Of a DNA stretch of 64,000 bases, positions 41,296 to 50,999 are shown piece after piece. Numbering within the stretch: position 1 is the first letter of the stretch; each line of letters begins with the position of its first letter. Below the pieces are notes generated by a model. The model saw only the letters and a list, made by a program, of their open reading frames with translations, ran no database searches and was not told the origin of the DNA. The DNA is from Bacillus paralicheniformis (lineage in GTDB: Bacteria > Bacillota > Bacilli > Bacillales > Bacillaceae), in contig NZ_LBMN02000039.1 in the NCBI RefSeq assembly GCF_001042485.2, forward strand, positions 39,800-103,799. The letters run 5' to 3'. The position numbers were made by a program, and so were the translations under genes.

Positions 41296-41565
41296 GTGGA
41301 AGAGTACTTTGAAAAGCTGACAAATGCGCTTCTTGAAAAAAATCATATGCTGAGTTACGCACAAGCCAGAACATGGGTTGAACTGCTGTGGGGGGATTTC
41401 GAGGCGACATTTGCAAAGGCCGGCCACCCGTACAGAGGAAAAGAGCTGACAGAGCGTGTCGTCAAAGAGTGGATTGAGCACTATGGCAGCAAGTTGCATT
41501 TATTTCAAAATGATAAGCCTTCTTACAAGGATCTGTTCTCCGGAGGCCGCGGGCTGCTTCATTAA
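41296..41565 (+). CDS. yfhJ: YfhJ, WVELL-family protein
   Basis: The 89-residue protein belongs to the WVELL family, named for the motif seen here (ARTWVELLWGDFEAT, about 23-37). It is otherwise charged and probably globular, of unknown function. The start is GTG at 41296 with AGGGGG upstream. In B. subtilis yfhJ has the same size. Confidence 0.85.
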   Translation: MEEYFEKLTNALLEKNHMLSYAQARTWVELLWGDFEATFAKAGHPYRGKELTERVVKEWIEHYGSKLHLFQNDKPSYKDLFSGGRGLLH

Positions 41566-42060
41566 GCATTTCTTTCGAAAAGAATGATTGGCGTGAAAGC
41601 GATTGTCATTGGTTCCGGATTGCCGGTGCCAGCGCCGCATATCAAAAGGAGCCCGGATGGCGCATGAAGGGCGTGAAGGCAAGGCGAGGCCGGAGCGGGA
41701 GCCGTCTGTCCGTTGAAGCGAAGACTGGTGTAAGCTTGCCTGATCAATGACCATTACATTGTGTCATTCGCCGATTCCCGGGTTGTCGGGAGGAGCCGCA
41801 AGAGGAGCGGGGTCACGGTTTCGACTGCAGCATAACGGCGTGAAGTCATGAAAAAAGCTCTGTCTGCAGCGTTCGGTCTTCCATCATGGAACAGTCGGAG
41901 AAATCAAATCCGGTTTTCACCCGATGACAAAGGGCATATTAAGGGGAAGGATTTGATTGCGGCGGCGGGCTTTGACCTCCGGTTTGACAAGCGGTCCTTA
42001 CGAGGTTTTCCCTGCGGCTTCTTTGGCTTTTGGTGAAGAGCAGGGGTTTAATTTGGAAAA
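41566..42060 (+). pseudogene. Decayed coding stretch, perhaps a flavoprotein remnant
   Basis: No complete gene is visible in this GC-rich stretch, but short fragments in shifting frames look coding: VKAIVIGSG near 41590 in one frame and RIAGASAAYQKEPGWR near 41620 in the next, together resembling the FAD-binding GSGIAGASAAY start of an amine-oxidase-like protein. Further fragments (MKKALSAAFGLPSWNSRR, from 41848) have no clear match. In B. subtilis the space after yfhJ holds yfhK, yfhL and yfhM; none is recognisable here. Confidence 0.35.
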
Positions 42061-42162
42061 ATATGATTCAATGCGAAAAATGTCGTAAAATGGGAAAACC
42101 ATTAGGTTATCGTGTTTGATTCTAAAGCAATATCATTTTTTTACCACTTGTTCATAGATGTC

Positions 42163-42171
42163 TGATATAAT
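42163..42171 (+). promoter_or_regulatory. Extended -10 promoter of csbB
   Basis: TGATATAAT is a perfect extended -10; TTACCA at 42141-42146 is a weak -35 with 19-base spacing. I could not find convincing sigma-B or sigma-X elements, which control csbB in B. subtilis. Confidence 0.5.
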
Positions 42172-42206
42172 GACAAAATAATCTTGTAGAAAATAGTACA
42201 GCGTGC

Positions 42207-42233
42207 CCACAGTTTTCCTTTTGTTGTGTGGGA
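42207..42233 (+). repeat. Hairpin in the csbB leader
   Basis: CCCACA and TGTGTGGG pair around a T/C-rich loop, about 75 bases upstream of csbB. No T run directly follows, so it is not a standard terminator. Confidence 0.4.
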
Positions 42234-42307
42234 AGCGGCTAGATGCAAGTATCCTGCCAAACGGATGCCGGATGCAATTTTATTATGTCCAAAAGAGGTG
42301 CCTTTAA

Positions 42308-43267
42308 GTGAAGAGAGGATTCGTTTCAATCATTATTCCTTCATACAATGAAGCAAGCAATATTAAATTGATTTATGAATCGTTGAGGAACGAATTTCAA
42401 TCCATTGATTATGATTATGAAATTTATTACATAAATGATGGAAGCACTGATCAAACATTGGAGGAAATTAAAAAGCTAGCCGAAAAAAGCAAGCGTGTGA
42501 AATATATTTCGTTTTCACGGAATTTCGGCAAGGAGGCAGCCATCCTTGCCGGTTTTCAGCATGCCCGCGGCGATGCCGTTGTGGTGATGGATGCGGATTT
42601 GCAGCACCCGACATACCTCCTGCACGATTTTATTAAAGGGTATGAGGAAGGCTATGATCAAGTGGTCGCCCAGCGCAACAGAAAGGGAGACAACCCTGTG
42701 CGCTCCTACTTGTCGTCCCTTTATTACCGCTTTATCAATAATGCCGTGGAAGTCGATTTAAGGGACGGCGTCGGCGATTTTCGTCTTTTAAGCAGAAAAG
42801 CAGTCAATGCGATGCTGAAGCTGAGCGAAGGCAACAGGTTCTCAAAAGGGCTGTTTTGCTGGATCGGTTTTGACCAAAAGATTGTTTATTACGAGAACGT
42901 CGAAAGGAAAAACGGAAAGTCCAAGTGGTCGTTCCGCCACTTGTTGAACTATGGAATCGACGGGGTTGTGTCGTTCAACAACAGACCGCTGAGAATTTGT
43001 TTTTACGCCGGTATTTTTATCCTTTTTCTATCGCTTATTTATATCGCTGCGACATTCATCAGAATCTTAAAATACGGTGTGATCGTTCCCGGCTATTTTA
43101 CGATTATTTCCGCCGTCCTGTTTCTCGGCGGCATCCAGCTTCTCAGCCTCGGAATCATCGGCGAATACATCGGGCGCATTTATTATGAGACGAAAAAGCG
43201 GCCTCATTACTTAATACAGGAGGCAAACATCGCTCATGGAGAAACTCATGAAAATCGTGAATCCTGA
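42308..43267 (+). CDS. csbB: CsbB, GT2 undecaprenyl-phosphate glycosyltransferase
   Basis: The 319-residue GtrB/DPM-like enzyme transfers a sugar (GlcNAc in B. subtilis) from UDP-sugar to undecaprenyl phosphate on the inner membrane face. The GT-A domain starts SIIIPSYNEASNIK, with DAD in VVVMDADLQHP (about 92-102); two helices follow near residues 230-290. GTG at 42308 has AAGAGGTG upstream. Its end overlaps the GtrA-family gene by 32 bases. CsbB, a GtrA-type flippase and YfhO together decorate wall polymers such as lipoteichoic acid. Confidence 0.9.
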   Translation: MKRGFVSIIIPSYNEASNIKLIYESLRNEFQSIDYDYEIYYINDGSTDQTLEEIKKLAEKSKRVKYISFSRNFGKEAAILAGFQHARGDAVVVMDADLQHPTYLLHDFIKGYEEGYDQVVAQRNRKGDNPVRSYLSSLYYRFINNAVEVDLRDGVGDFRLLSRKAVNAMLKLSEGNRFSKGLFCWIGFDQKIVYYENVERKNGKSKWSFRHLLNYGIDGVVSFNNRPLRICFYAGIFILFLSLIYIAATFIRILKYGVIVPGYFTIISAVLFLGGIQLLSLGIIGEYIGRIYYETKKRPHYLIQEANIAHGETHENRES

Positions 43268-43637
43268 ATTTATTCGCTTCGCCGTCGTCGGTGCAGTGAA
43301 TACTTTGAATTACTATGCGGTGTATTTGCTGCTGCATGTTTTGCTTCAGTTGAATTATATGGTTTCTCATATTGCCGCTTTTTTCGTCAGTCTTGTGATT
43401 TCTTTTTTCTTGAACTGCTATTTTACATTTAAAATCAAGCCGACGCTGGCAAAGTTTTTGCAATTTCCGCTGACACAGCTGTTTAATTTGACGGTATCTT
43501 CTTTGTTCGTCTACACGTTTGTGAATTTTTTCAAGATGAACAGTGAGGCAGCTCCGCTTGCCTCCATGTTTTTAACCGTTCCTCTGACATTTTTAGTGAC
43601 AGGGAAGATTTTGAAAAAAGACAGGGGAAGAGTATGA
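43236..43637 (+). CDS. GtrA-family polyprenyl-phosphate-sugar flippase
   Basis: The 133-residue protein has four helices and the GtrA/GtcA signature (RFAVVGAVNTLNYYAVYLLL; SFFLNCYFTFK). It should flip undecaprenyl-phosphate-sugar made by CsbB across the membrane. Its ATG lies inside csbB with AGGAGG 12 bases upstream, and its stop overlaps the yfhO start (ATGA). In B. subtilis the equivalent protein is encoded away from csbB, so the three-gene unit here is more complete. Confidence 0.85.
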   Translation: MEKLMKIVNPEFIRFAVVGAVNTLNYYAVYLLLHVLLQLNYMVSHIAAFFVSLVISFFLNCYFTFKIKPTLAKFLQFPLTQLFNLTVSSLFVYTFVNFFKMNSEAAPLASMFLTVPLTFLVTGKILKKDRGRV

Positions 43638-46219
43638 AGAAAACAGTTTTTTTATTTGTGATCGCAAGCGTTGCAGTTTCCTTGGCCGCCCATTCCTTTT
43701 TTCTGTATGAATGGGCGCATGACCGCTACATGACTGGGAACGGCGACGGACTTGCACAAATGATTATTTTTAAGTCGTTTCTTTTTGAACAATACAAACA
43801 AGGGAACTTCTTTTATTCGTATTCTTTCGGTCTCGGAGGCGGGATCTACAGCCAGCTTGGCTATTATTTCACGACGTCTTTTGTCTTCATCGCTTCATCC
43901 GCAGCCATTTTTCTGATGCAGCTTTTGCATTTGGCCGGGGATGCGGACCCTTTGTTCTGGGCGCAGGCCTCTGTATTCATCAGTGTCATTAAGCTCAGCC
44001 TGATCATTTTAGCGGCAGCGTATGCGTTAAACGGCATGGTGAAAAACAAGCTTGCCGCCTTTACAGGTGCGGTCTTGTACGGTACGTCGGTCATCTATTT
44101 CAGGCACACGGTGTTCTGGGAATTTTTCAGTGACGCCATGCTGTGGCTGCCGCTGCTTGTCGCCGGAGCCGAGAAAGTTATCAGGGAAAAGCGGACAGGA
44201 CTGTTTATTACGGCTTGTTCTTTAACGCTGATCAATAACTTTTATTTTGCCTATATCAACTTGATTTTCATTGCGATCTATATTATCTTCCGCTGGCTGA
44301 TCCGGCTAGACCCGGAAAAGGAAGCGCCGAGGTGGAAGCAATTCGGGATGTTCGCCGCTTCATGCCTGATTTCTTTCGGAATCAGCGCGGTTTCCTTTGT
44401 GCCTGCAGTTTACGGATTTTTAAACAATTTACGGCCGCCGTATGAACAGGCTGTCGCTGTATACGATCTGACGGACAACATTCTGTTTTCCAGCCGCATT
44501 GTCTTGCTGCCGGCTGTCTTTATGCTGTTCTTGTTCGCGTTTTCGTTCTATAAAAATAAAACGTTCAGGCTGTTTGCCTCAATCAGTGTGCTGCTTGTGC
44601 TTTTGCACTACAGCCCGCTTGCGGCAAGCGCGTTCAACGGTTTCTCCGCTCCGCAGAACCGCTTTGAATACCTGCTCGCTTTTACGATCGGGGGAGCGGC
44701 GGCCGCAGGAATGACAGAACTGAAAAACATCAGGCGGAAAGAGATGATATGGTCCATCCTGCTCGCCCTTCTGGTTTATATCGCGGTCATTTGGCGAAAA
44801 GACGTGGATTTATCACTGATGCAAAATTGGAGCATGCTTGTGCTTCTGTTCCTGACAATCGCCATCTTTACGGCGGCGGGGTTTCAATATAAGAAATCGC
44901 AGCTTTTTTTGCAAGCCTGCATTTTATTATCGTCCGTTCTCGTAGCGAACACGTATCAGAAATATGTTCTGTCTGAGTCAAGCGGCATTAAAGACGTCAC
45001 AAAAAGCTATTTGACCAGCAATGAGTACAATGGCGAAGAACAGCGCCGCCTCTTAAACAACATTCGAAAAGACGATGACGGTGACCCGTATACAAGAATC
45101 GACTGGATGAACGGCGTGCGCAACAATACTCCGCTGATGCAGGATTTTAACGGCTTCAGCGCCTACTCAAGCATTCTCAATCGCGATCTTCTCCTGTTTT
45201 ATTGGGAAGACCTGCAAATCGATATGGGAAGGGAAAGCGTCAGCCGCTACGCATCGATGGGCGACCGGGCCAATTTGTACAGCTTGCTGTACGGCAAGTA
45301 TTACATGACGGAAAAAGAGAATGCCGCCAATGTTCCGTACGGGTTTAGCAAAACGGATGAATCAGAGCACTACGCGGTCTATAAAAACAAATACACCATG
45401 CCGTTTATCCGGACCGCGCGGACAGTATTTACGGAAAAAGATTTAGCGGATGCGCCTGTTTTAGCGCGGGAGCATGCGATGCTTGAAGGAATCGTGCTTG
45501 AGAATGGCGATGATGAAAAAGTGCAGCCGCCGGACGTTCCTGATTTGATGAAGCAGACGAAGCTGAAAACCGAAGGGGCGAGCTATCATAACGGCGTCCT
45601 CGACGTCACCGCCGAAAATGGCGGCATCGATCTCATTCCCGAAGGCGGGCTTCCGAAAGAAGGCGACTATTATGTCGGATTTTATTTAAAAAGCCTTGCA
45701 AAAGACCAATTCTTTAACTTGCGGGTCAATGATTATGTAACATCAAGAAAATCGAACGAGTCGATTTACAAAACAGGTGTTTACGATTTAACGATCAGGG
45801 TCCCGAAAACAGATAAAATTTCAATCAGGCTACCAAAAGGGAAATATCAATTGGACCATTTGAGCCTGCACCAGGAAGACTATCAATTGCTGAAAAAAGC
45901 GGCCGCCGAAAAAGCGCCGGCCGCCGACTTGGACTGGCGGAACAATCAAGTGTCCATCAGCTTTGACAATCAAAATGGAGACCGCTACATGGTCCTGCCG
46001 GTTCCGTACGAAAAAGGCTGGGAAGTCACTGTAAACGGAAAACCGCAAACCGTCCATAAGGCAAATTACGCGTTTATCGGATTTTCAATAGAAAAAGGGA
46101 AAAACGACATCCGGCTCGTTTATTACCCGCCGTACTTCAAAGCTGCCTCGGCCGTGACAGTCATCAGCCTCATCATCGGAATCTGGTACGGCAGAAGGAG
46201 AAAAAAGCTTGGCTCTTAA
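43634..46219 (+). CDS. yfhO: YfhO, GT-C-type membrane glycosyltransferase
   Basis: The 861-residue protein has about 12-14 helices in its first 440 residues and a large extracytoplasmic C-terminal region with a final helix. It fits the YfhO family, in which a GT-C fold transfers sugar from the flipped lipid carrier to wall polymers. Early HDRYMTGNGDGLAQMI-like acidic residues (Asp near position 37) are typical of GT-C enzymes. ATGA overlap with the flippase gene shows tight coupling. The length equals that in B. subtilis. Confidence 0.9.
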   Translation: MKKTVFLFVIASVAVSLAAHSFFLYEWAHDRYMTGNGDGLAQMIIFKSFLFEQYKQGNFFYSYSFGLGGGIYSQLGYYFTTSFVFIASSAAIFLMQLLHLAGDADPLFWAQASVFISVIKLSLIILAAAYALNGMVKNKLAAFTGAVLYGTSVIYFRHTVFWEFFSDAMLWLPLLVAGAEKVIREKRTGLFITACSLTLINNFYFAYINLIFIAIYIIFRWLIRLDPEKEAPRWKQFGMFAASCLISFGISAVSFVPAVYGFLNNLRPPYEQAVAVYDLTDNILFSSRIVLLPAVFMLFLFAFSFYKNKTFRLFASISVLLVLLHYSPLAASAFNGFSAPQNRFEYLLAFTIGGAAAAGMTELKNIRRKEMIWSILLALLVYIAVIWRKDVDLSLMQNWSMLVLLFLTIAIFTAAGFQYKKSQLFLQACILLSSVLVANTYQKYVLSESSGIKDVTKSYLTSNEYNGEEQRRLLNNIRKDDDGDPYTRIDWMNGVRNNTPLMQDFNGFSAYSSILNRDLLLFYWEDLQIDMGRESVSRYASMGDRANLYSLLYGKYYMTEKENAANVPYGFSKTDESEHYAVYKNKYTMPFIRTARTVFTEKDLADAPVLAREHAMLEGIVLENGDDEKVQPPDVPDLMKQTKLKTEGASYHNGVLDVTAENGGIDLIPEGGLPKEGDYYVGFYLKSLAKDQFFNLRVNDYVTSRKSNESIYKTGVYDLTIRVPKTDKISIRLPKGKYQLDHLSLHQEDYQLLKKAAAEKAPAADLDWRNNQVSISFDNQNGDRYMVLPVPYEKGWEVTVNGKPQTVHKANYAFIGFSIEKGKNDIRLVYYPPYFKAASAVTVISLIIGIWYGRRRKKLGS

Positions 46220-46242
46220 ACAGAGCCAAGCTTTAATTTTTT
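46202..46242. terminator. Bidirectional terminator between yfhO and yfhP
   Basis: AAGCTTGGCTC and GAGCCAAGCTT form a perfect stem around the TTAAACA that contains the yfhO stop; T and A runs flank it. Confidence 0.9.
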
Positions 46243-47199
46243 CTGAAGTTTTTCCTCGCTGAAAATCCATCCCGTATAGGAGGTGATTAATTCGAGCGTG
46301 TCTCTGTCGATGTGCGCGATCGCCACGAAAGGGTAGTGTCCTTTGCTGCGGTATCGCAGATCGATAAAGCGGACTTCGTAGTGATCCTTATACGTATCGA
46401 TCTCCCATTTGTAAACCGGTGAGAATGAAAGAAACGCCGAAATGTTCTTATCCTGTTTCGCCGCTTTCATCACGTCCGTATCCGGCACAGGCACCCTGTT
46501 GAAGGTGTCAACGATGACGACGTTTCCGTCCATGCTTCGTCCGACGTAAAAAGCCGATTTTGCTTTGACGGCAATTCGCCACTGCCTGAATTTCATCGTA
46601 GGCGAAATAATGATTTCTTCAATATCTTCGATTTTTTCACGGAGTTCATGCTTGATGTTCCTCTGCATGAAATACCTCACCAGATAATAACCGGCCAAGA
46701 CGATGTAAAGAGCCAAAAATGTATAGCCCTGATGCGCGCCTGCCAGCCAAAAGGCGATGGCTATGAGATGGCTGACGAAAATAAACGGATCAAATGTATT
46801 AATCAAGCCGAGCGCTACCCATTTCCTTGAAAAAGGTCTGATCGCCTGTGTTCCGTATGCATTAAAAATATCCACGAACACATGAAGCGCGACCGCGGCA
46901 AAGGTCCAAAGCCACAGGTGAAGCAGATTGGCTTCGGGATAAAAGAGCATGAGAATGCCCGGAATCATCAGCGACCAGGCGAGAACAGCGGGGATGGAAT
47001 GGGTGAATCCCCTGTGGTGCCTAATATAAACAGCGTTGTTTTTCAATTTCAAAACGGTATCGATATCCGGAGCCTGAGATCCGGCGATTGTCGCAATCAT
47101 CACGGCTTGAGCCATTGATGGGTCCATTCCGACAACTGGATCAAGCGTCGCAATGCCTCCGAGTGCAACGCCCATGACAACATGTGTGCCAGTATCCAT
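46216..47199 (-). CDS. yfhP: YfhP, YdjM-family membrane-bound metal-dependent hydrolase
   Basis: The 327-residue protein has the DUF457/YdjM signature: MDTGTHVVMGVALGG at the N terminus, SQAPDIDTVLKLK, and HHRGFTHSIPAVLAW, with His and Asp residues suitable for metal binding, plus several helices to about residue 185. The C-terminal 140 residues are soluble. Relatives affect membrane properties, but no substrate is fixed. GGGGAGG lies 7 bases before the ATG. It is divergent from mutY. Confidence 0.85.
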   Translation of the reverse strand: MDTGTHVVMGVALGGIATLDPVVGMDPSMAQAVMIATIAGSQAPDIDTVLKLKNNAVYIRHHRGFTHSIPAVLAWSLMIPGILMLFYPEANLLHLWLWTFAAVALHVFVDIFNAYGTQAIRPFSRKWVALGLINTFDPFIFVSHLIAIAFWLAGAHQGYTFLALYIVLAGYYLVRYFMQRNIKHELREKIEDIEEIIISPTMKFRQWRIAVKAKSAFYVGRSMDGNVVIVDTFNRVPVPDTDVMKAAKQDKNISAFLSFSPVYKWEIDTYKDHYEVRFIDLRYRSKGHYPFVAIAHIDRDTLELITSYTGWIFSEEKLQKKLKLGSV

Positions 47200-47405
47200 T
47201 GGTGACCTCCCCTAATGGTGCTAGAAAATCATTTTATTTTCCAAAAACAGAACGAACGACGGACCTTGCCTGAAATATTTAACGCTTTTGCTTTCTTCAC
47301 TTTTAATGTAACATGTTATCGTATATGCATATAGTTTACAACAAAAAGCCGAAGTAACAAAAGATCGGTATGCAAATGTGACGTGCACAGGCAAGGAGAA
47401 GTTTC
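47200..47405. other. Divergent intergenic region yfhP-mutY
   Basis: About 205 AT-rich bases; the middle (near 47310-47340) holds short inverted A/T-rich segments, but I found no promoter with good elements on either strand. Confidence 0.4.
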
Positions 47406-48491
47406 ATGATGGATCTGCAAAAGAAATTAGAGCAAAAAAACATCAAACAATTTCAAGAAGATTTAATTTCTTGGTATGAGCAAGAAAAACGGGATCTGCC
47501 ATGGCGCTCAGACAGCGACCCTTATAAGGTATGGGTGTCAGAAGTGATGCTTCAGCAGACGAGAGTGGATACGGTGATTCCTTACTTCAACAACTTTATC
47601 GAAAAATTCCCGACCGTTGAAGCGCTCGCTGAAGCCGACGAAGAAAAAGTGCTTAAAGCCTGGGAAGGACTGGGATACTATTCAAGAGTTCGGAACTTGC
47701 AGAGCGCTGTCAGGGAAGTCCACGAACGATACGGAGGAGTGGTTCCTCCTTCAAAAGAGGAATTCGGCAGCTTAAAAGGTGTCGGCCCTTATACAAGAGG
47801 CGCGGTGCTAAGCATCGCCTACAATCAGCCGGTACCCGCGGTGGACGGAAATGTCATGCGGGTCATGTCACGGATTCTTTCCGTATGGGATGATATCGCA
47901 AAGCCTAAAACCAAAACCCTGTTTGAAAAAATTGTCGAAGCGTTTATTTCTGAAGAAAAACCGTCCGAATTTAACCAGGGGCTGATGGAGCTTGGCGCTG
48001 TCATCTGTACGCCGAAATCGCCATCCTGCCTTCTCTGTCCCGTCCGAGAACACTGTTCCGCTTTTGCAGAAGGCTGTGAAAAAGAGCTTCCGGTTAAAAG
48101 CAAAAAGAAAAAACCCTCGGTAAAAACTCTTGCAGCCGTTGTCCTGACTGATGAAGAAGGATACATCTATATCCATAAAAGACCGGCATCAGGCCTTTTG
48201 GCAAACCTTTGGGAATTCCCGAACACAGAAACGCAGAAAGGGCTGAAGCACGAGCGCGAGCAGCTTGCGGCTTTTTTGAAAGAAGCAGCCGGAATAGAGG
48301 CCGAAATCGGTCCGCTTGAAGGAATCGTAGAACACGTGTTTACACACCTTGTCTGGAACATTTCTGTCTTTTTCGGGAAAACGCTCGATCAACCGGATGA
48401 TTCATACTTTAAAAAGGTCACGAAAGAAGAGCTCGCTGAATATGCCTTCCCGGTTTCGCATCAGAAAATATGGAATATGTATATGAAATAG
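47406..48491 (+). CDS. mutY: MutY, adenine DNA glycosylase
   Basis: MutY removes adenine mispaired with 8-oxoguanine. The 361-residue protein has the helix-hairpin-helix [10 protein letters not shown] (125-134), catalytic Glu46 (VSEVMLQQT) and Asp147 (AVDGNVMR). The 4Fe-4S loop has Cys201, Cys208, Cys211 and Cys217 (C-x6-C-x2-C-x5-C). A C-terminal Nudix-like domain (about 240-355) reads 8-oxoG. AAGGAG lies 7 bases before ATG 47406. Confidence 0.95.
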   Translation: MMDLQKKLEQKNIKQFQEDLISWYEQEKRDLPWRSDSDPYKVWVSEVMLQQTRVDTVIPYFNNFIEKFPTVEALAEADEEKVLKAWEGLGYYSRVRNLQSAVREVHERYGGVVPPSKEEFGSLKGVGPYTRGAVLSIAYNQPVPAVDGNVMRVMSRILSVWDDIAKPKTKTLFEKIVEAFISEEKPSEFNQGLMELGAVICTPKSPSCLLCPVREHCSAFAEGCEKELPVKSKKKKPSVKTLAAVVLTDEEGYIYIHKRPASGLLANLWEFPNTETQKGLKHEREQLAAFLKEAAGIEAEIGPLEGIVEHVFTHLVWNISVFFGKTLDQPDDSYFKKVTKEELAEYAFPVSHQKIWNMYMK

Positions 48492-48516
48492 GCAGCTTGA
48501 CTGTGCATGCTGCCCG

Positions 48517-48741
48517 TTAGTCGTACTGGATGGTGGTGCCGTGCGTATAATCGGCTTCCTGGCGGCGCAGTCCGCCTCTTGCTTGAATTTCTTTCACAAC
48601 CTCCAGGTATTCGGCATGCCCTTCTTCATTAAGGAATGGCATGATTTGCTGGAAGGCGCGGTGAAAATAGAGAAGCTCCGCATCTTTCCACTCGTTTTTC
48701 GGCGTGTGGTCGAGCTCGCTCATATCGCGTCCTACGTACAT
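48517..48741 (-). CDS. yfhS: YfhS, conserved 74-residue protein
   Basis: The small soluble protein begins MYVGRDMSELDHTPKNEWKD and ends RRQEADYTHGTTIQYD, matching B. subtilis YfhS in size. It has no known function. AAAGGAGG lies on the minus strand 10 bases before the ATG. It is convergent with mutY and divergent from fabL. Confidence 0.8.
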   Translation of the reverse strand: MYVGRDMSELDHTPKNEWKDAELLYFHRAFQQIMPFLNEEGHAEYLEVVKEIQARGGLRRQEADYTHGTTIQYD

Positions 48742-48820
48742 AAGGCGAATGCCTCCTTTTTGATCGTGTTATGAGCTATTTTTTATCAGATTTTTAATCA
48801 CTATACTAGGAGATGAATGA

Positions 48821-49576
<756 letters not shown>

Positions 49577-49591
49577 ATTTTTCGCGTTCAA

Positions 49592-49622
49592 TGAATAGGA
49601 TATCATCCTCCTGCACAATCTA
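49592..49622 (+). promoter_or_regulatory. Possible sigma-G promoter of sspE
   Basis: TGAATA (49592-49597) and CACAATCTA (49614-49622), separated by 16 bases, resemble forespore sigma-G elements; the downstream gene is a forespore gene. The -10 match is imperfect. Confidence 0.45.
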
Positions 49623-49644
49623 ATGGTCGTGGAGGTGATATACA

Positions 49645-49809
49645 ATGGCTAACCAACAATCCAAAACAAACGCACAAAAAGTAAGACAACAAAACCAAGC
49701 TTCTGCACAAGGTGGTCAGTTCGGCACTGAATTTGCCAGCGAAACTGACGCGCAGCAAGTAAGACAAAATAACCAACAAGCTGAGCAAAAAAAACAGCAA
49801 AACAGCTAA
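49645..49809 (+). CDS. sspE: SspE, gamma-type small acid-soluble spore protein (single repeat)
   Basis: The 54-residue protein (MANQQSKTNAQKVRQQNQAS at the start; GQFGTEFASETDAQQVRQ core) is a gamma-SASP, an amino-acid store of the spore core. B. subtilis SspE has 84 residues and two copies of the germination-protease target TEFASET; this copy has one. GGAGGTGA lies 7 bases before the ATG. A terminator follows. Confidence 0.95.
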   Translation: MANQQSKTNAQKVRQQNQASAQGGQFGTEFASETDAQQVRQNNQQAEQKKQQNS

Positions 49810-49820
49810 TCACTGAAACA

Positions 49821-49858
49821 GGAAAAAGCACTTCACCATCGGATGAGGTGCTTTTTTC
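49821..49858 (+). terminator. Terminator of sspE
   Basis: AAAAAGCACTTCA and TGAGGTGCTTTTTT pair with one wobble around CCATCGGA, ending in a T run. Confidence 0.9.
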
Positions 49859-49984
49859 TTTTCGTTTTTTTGATCCGACAAAACATCCGAATCTTAGCCA
49901 CAATCAGTCAAAGGACATCCGGCATGTATAGAGAAATGTTAGTTAGGCAATAAATGGAGTAGAGCATAGAATGGAGGATCCCGA

Positions 49985-50230
49985 ATGCCGGAATTTGAAA
50001 ACTTGGTTCAGGGGCAGATGGAGATTATGGATAAGCTGCTGTATCTGCAAGCGGAGATTGAAAGATGCCAGAAAATTGAAAAAGAATTGGCTGCCCTTGA
50101 AAAGAAAGCCCAGCTTTTATCGATCCGGGAAGATATATCCCAGAAGCGGAAAGATCTTGCTCAAATTCAGGATTTATTCCAAAAGCAGACGGAGCAGGTG
50201 ATTCAGGCTTATCAAAGAATCGAAGCATGA
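49985..50230 (+). CDS. ygaB: YgaB-family coiled-coil protein
   Basis: The 81-residue protein is almost entirely helical with heptad-like leucine/isoleucine spacing (LLYLQAEIERCQKIEKELAA; RKDLAQIQDLFQKQTEQVI), so a coiled coil is likely. It matches the YgaB family of Bacillus; function unknown. TGGAGGATCC lies before the ATG. It is followed by a terminator and then ygaC. Confidence 0.8.
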   Translation: MPEFENLVQGQMEIMDKLLYLQAEIERCQKIEKELAALEKKAQLLSIREDISQKRKDLAQIQDLFQKQTEQVIQAYQRIEA

Positions 50231-50255
50231 GCCTCTCTTTATCGTTTTTAGAAAA

Positions 50256-50290
50256 GAGCCATTCCTGTTCGGGAGTGGCTGTTTTATTTT
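50256..50290 (+). terminator. Terminator of ygaB
   Basis: AGCCATTCC and GGGAGTGGCT pair around TGTTC (one wobble), followed by GTTTTATTTT. Confidence 0.8.
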
Positions 50291-50393
50291 CATTTTTTAT
50301 TTTCAAACGTTATAATAAATAAAAGAACTGTCGGACAGGCGATGTGACACACTGACTTGTAAGGCTTTTGCAAAGAAAGTAGGGGAGAAAAAC

Positions 50394-50924
50394 ATGGGCT
50401 TTCCCAAGGAAGGAGAAACCATTCAAATTCATAGCTATAAGCACAATGGACAGATTCATCGGATTTGGAATGAAACAACGATTTTAAAAGCAACGGAATT
50501 GTGCATCATCGGCGCCAATGACCGGACAATGGTCACAGAATCTGACGGCCGGACATGGGTGACGCGAGAGCCCGCAATTTGTTATTTCCATGCAAAGCAG
50601 TGGTTTAACGTCATCGGCATGCTTCGCGAAGACGGGATTTATTACTATTGCAACATCAGCTCGCCGTTTGCTTTGGACGATGAAGCCATCAAATACATCG
50701 ACTATGATTTAGACGTGAAAGTCTTTCCGGATATGACGTATCATATTCTTGATGAAGATGAGTACGCGGATCATAAAAAGGCGATGAATTATCCGAAGGA
50801 AATCGACGGCATTTTAAGGTACCACTTAAATACGTTGCTGCATTGGATACACCAAAGAAAAGGCCCGTTTGCATCTGAATTTATTGATATTTGGTATGAA
50901 CGGTATTTGCATTATACAAAATAA
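50394..50924 (+). CDS. ygaC: YgaC, DUF402 nucleoside tri-/diphosphate phosphatase family
   Basis: The 176-residue DUF402 protein starts [20 protein letters not shown] and contains the family's [20 protein letters not shown] and [14 protein letters not shown] strands, the latter with acidic metal-binding candidates. DUF402 proteins hydrolyse nucleoside tri- and diphosphates or nucleotide-like RNA ends; the exact substrate here is unknown. GGAGAAAAAC precedes the ATG. Length equals the B. subtilis protein. Confidence 0.85.
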   Translation: MGFPKEGETIQIHSYKHNGQIHRIWNETTILKATELCIIGANDRTMVTESDGRTWVTREPAICYFHAKQWFNVIGMLREDGIYYYCNISSPFALDDEAIKYIDYDLDVKVFPDMTYHILDEDEYADHKKAMNYPKEIDGILRYHLNTLLHWIHQRKGPFASEFIDIWYERYLHYTK

Positions 50925-50933
50925 ACCTGAAAA

Positions 50934-50960
50934 ACCTGTTGAGACCAACAGGTTTTTTGC
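50934..50960 (+). terminator. Terminator of ygaC
   Basis: AAAAACCTGTTG and CAACAGGTTTTTT pair around AGAC. Confidence 0.95.
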
Positions 50961-50999
50961 GGTGTACTCACACATCAAGATATAGAGGGGGGAAGACGT

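Noticed and set aside
40973..41320. 115-codon plus-strand frame across sspK
   Set aside because: It is antisense to sspK, whose SASP sequence is unmistakable on the minus strand.
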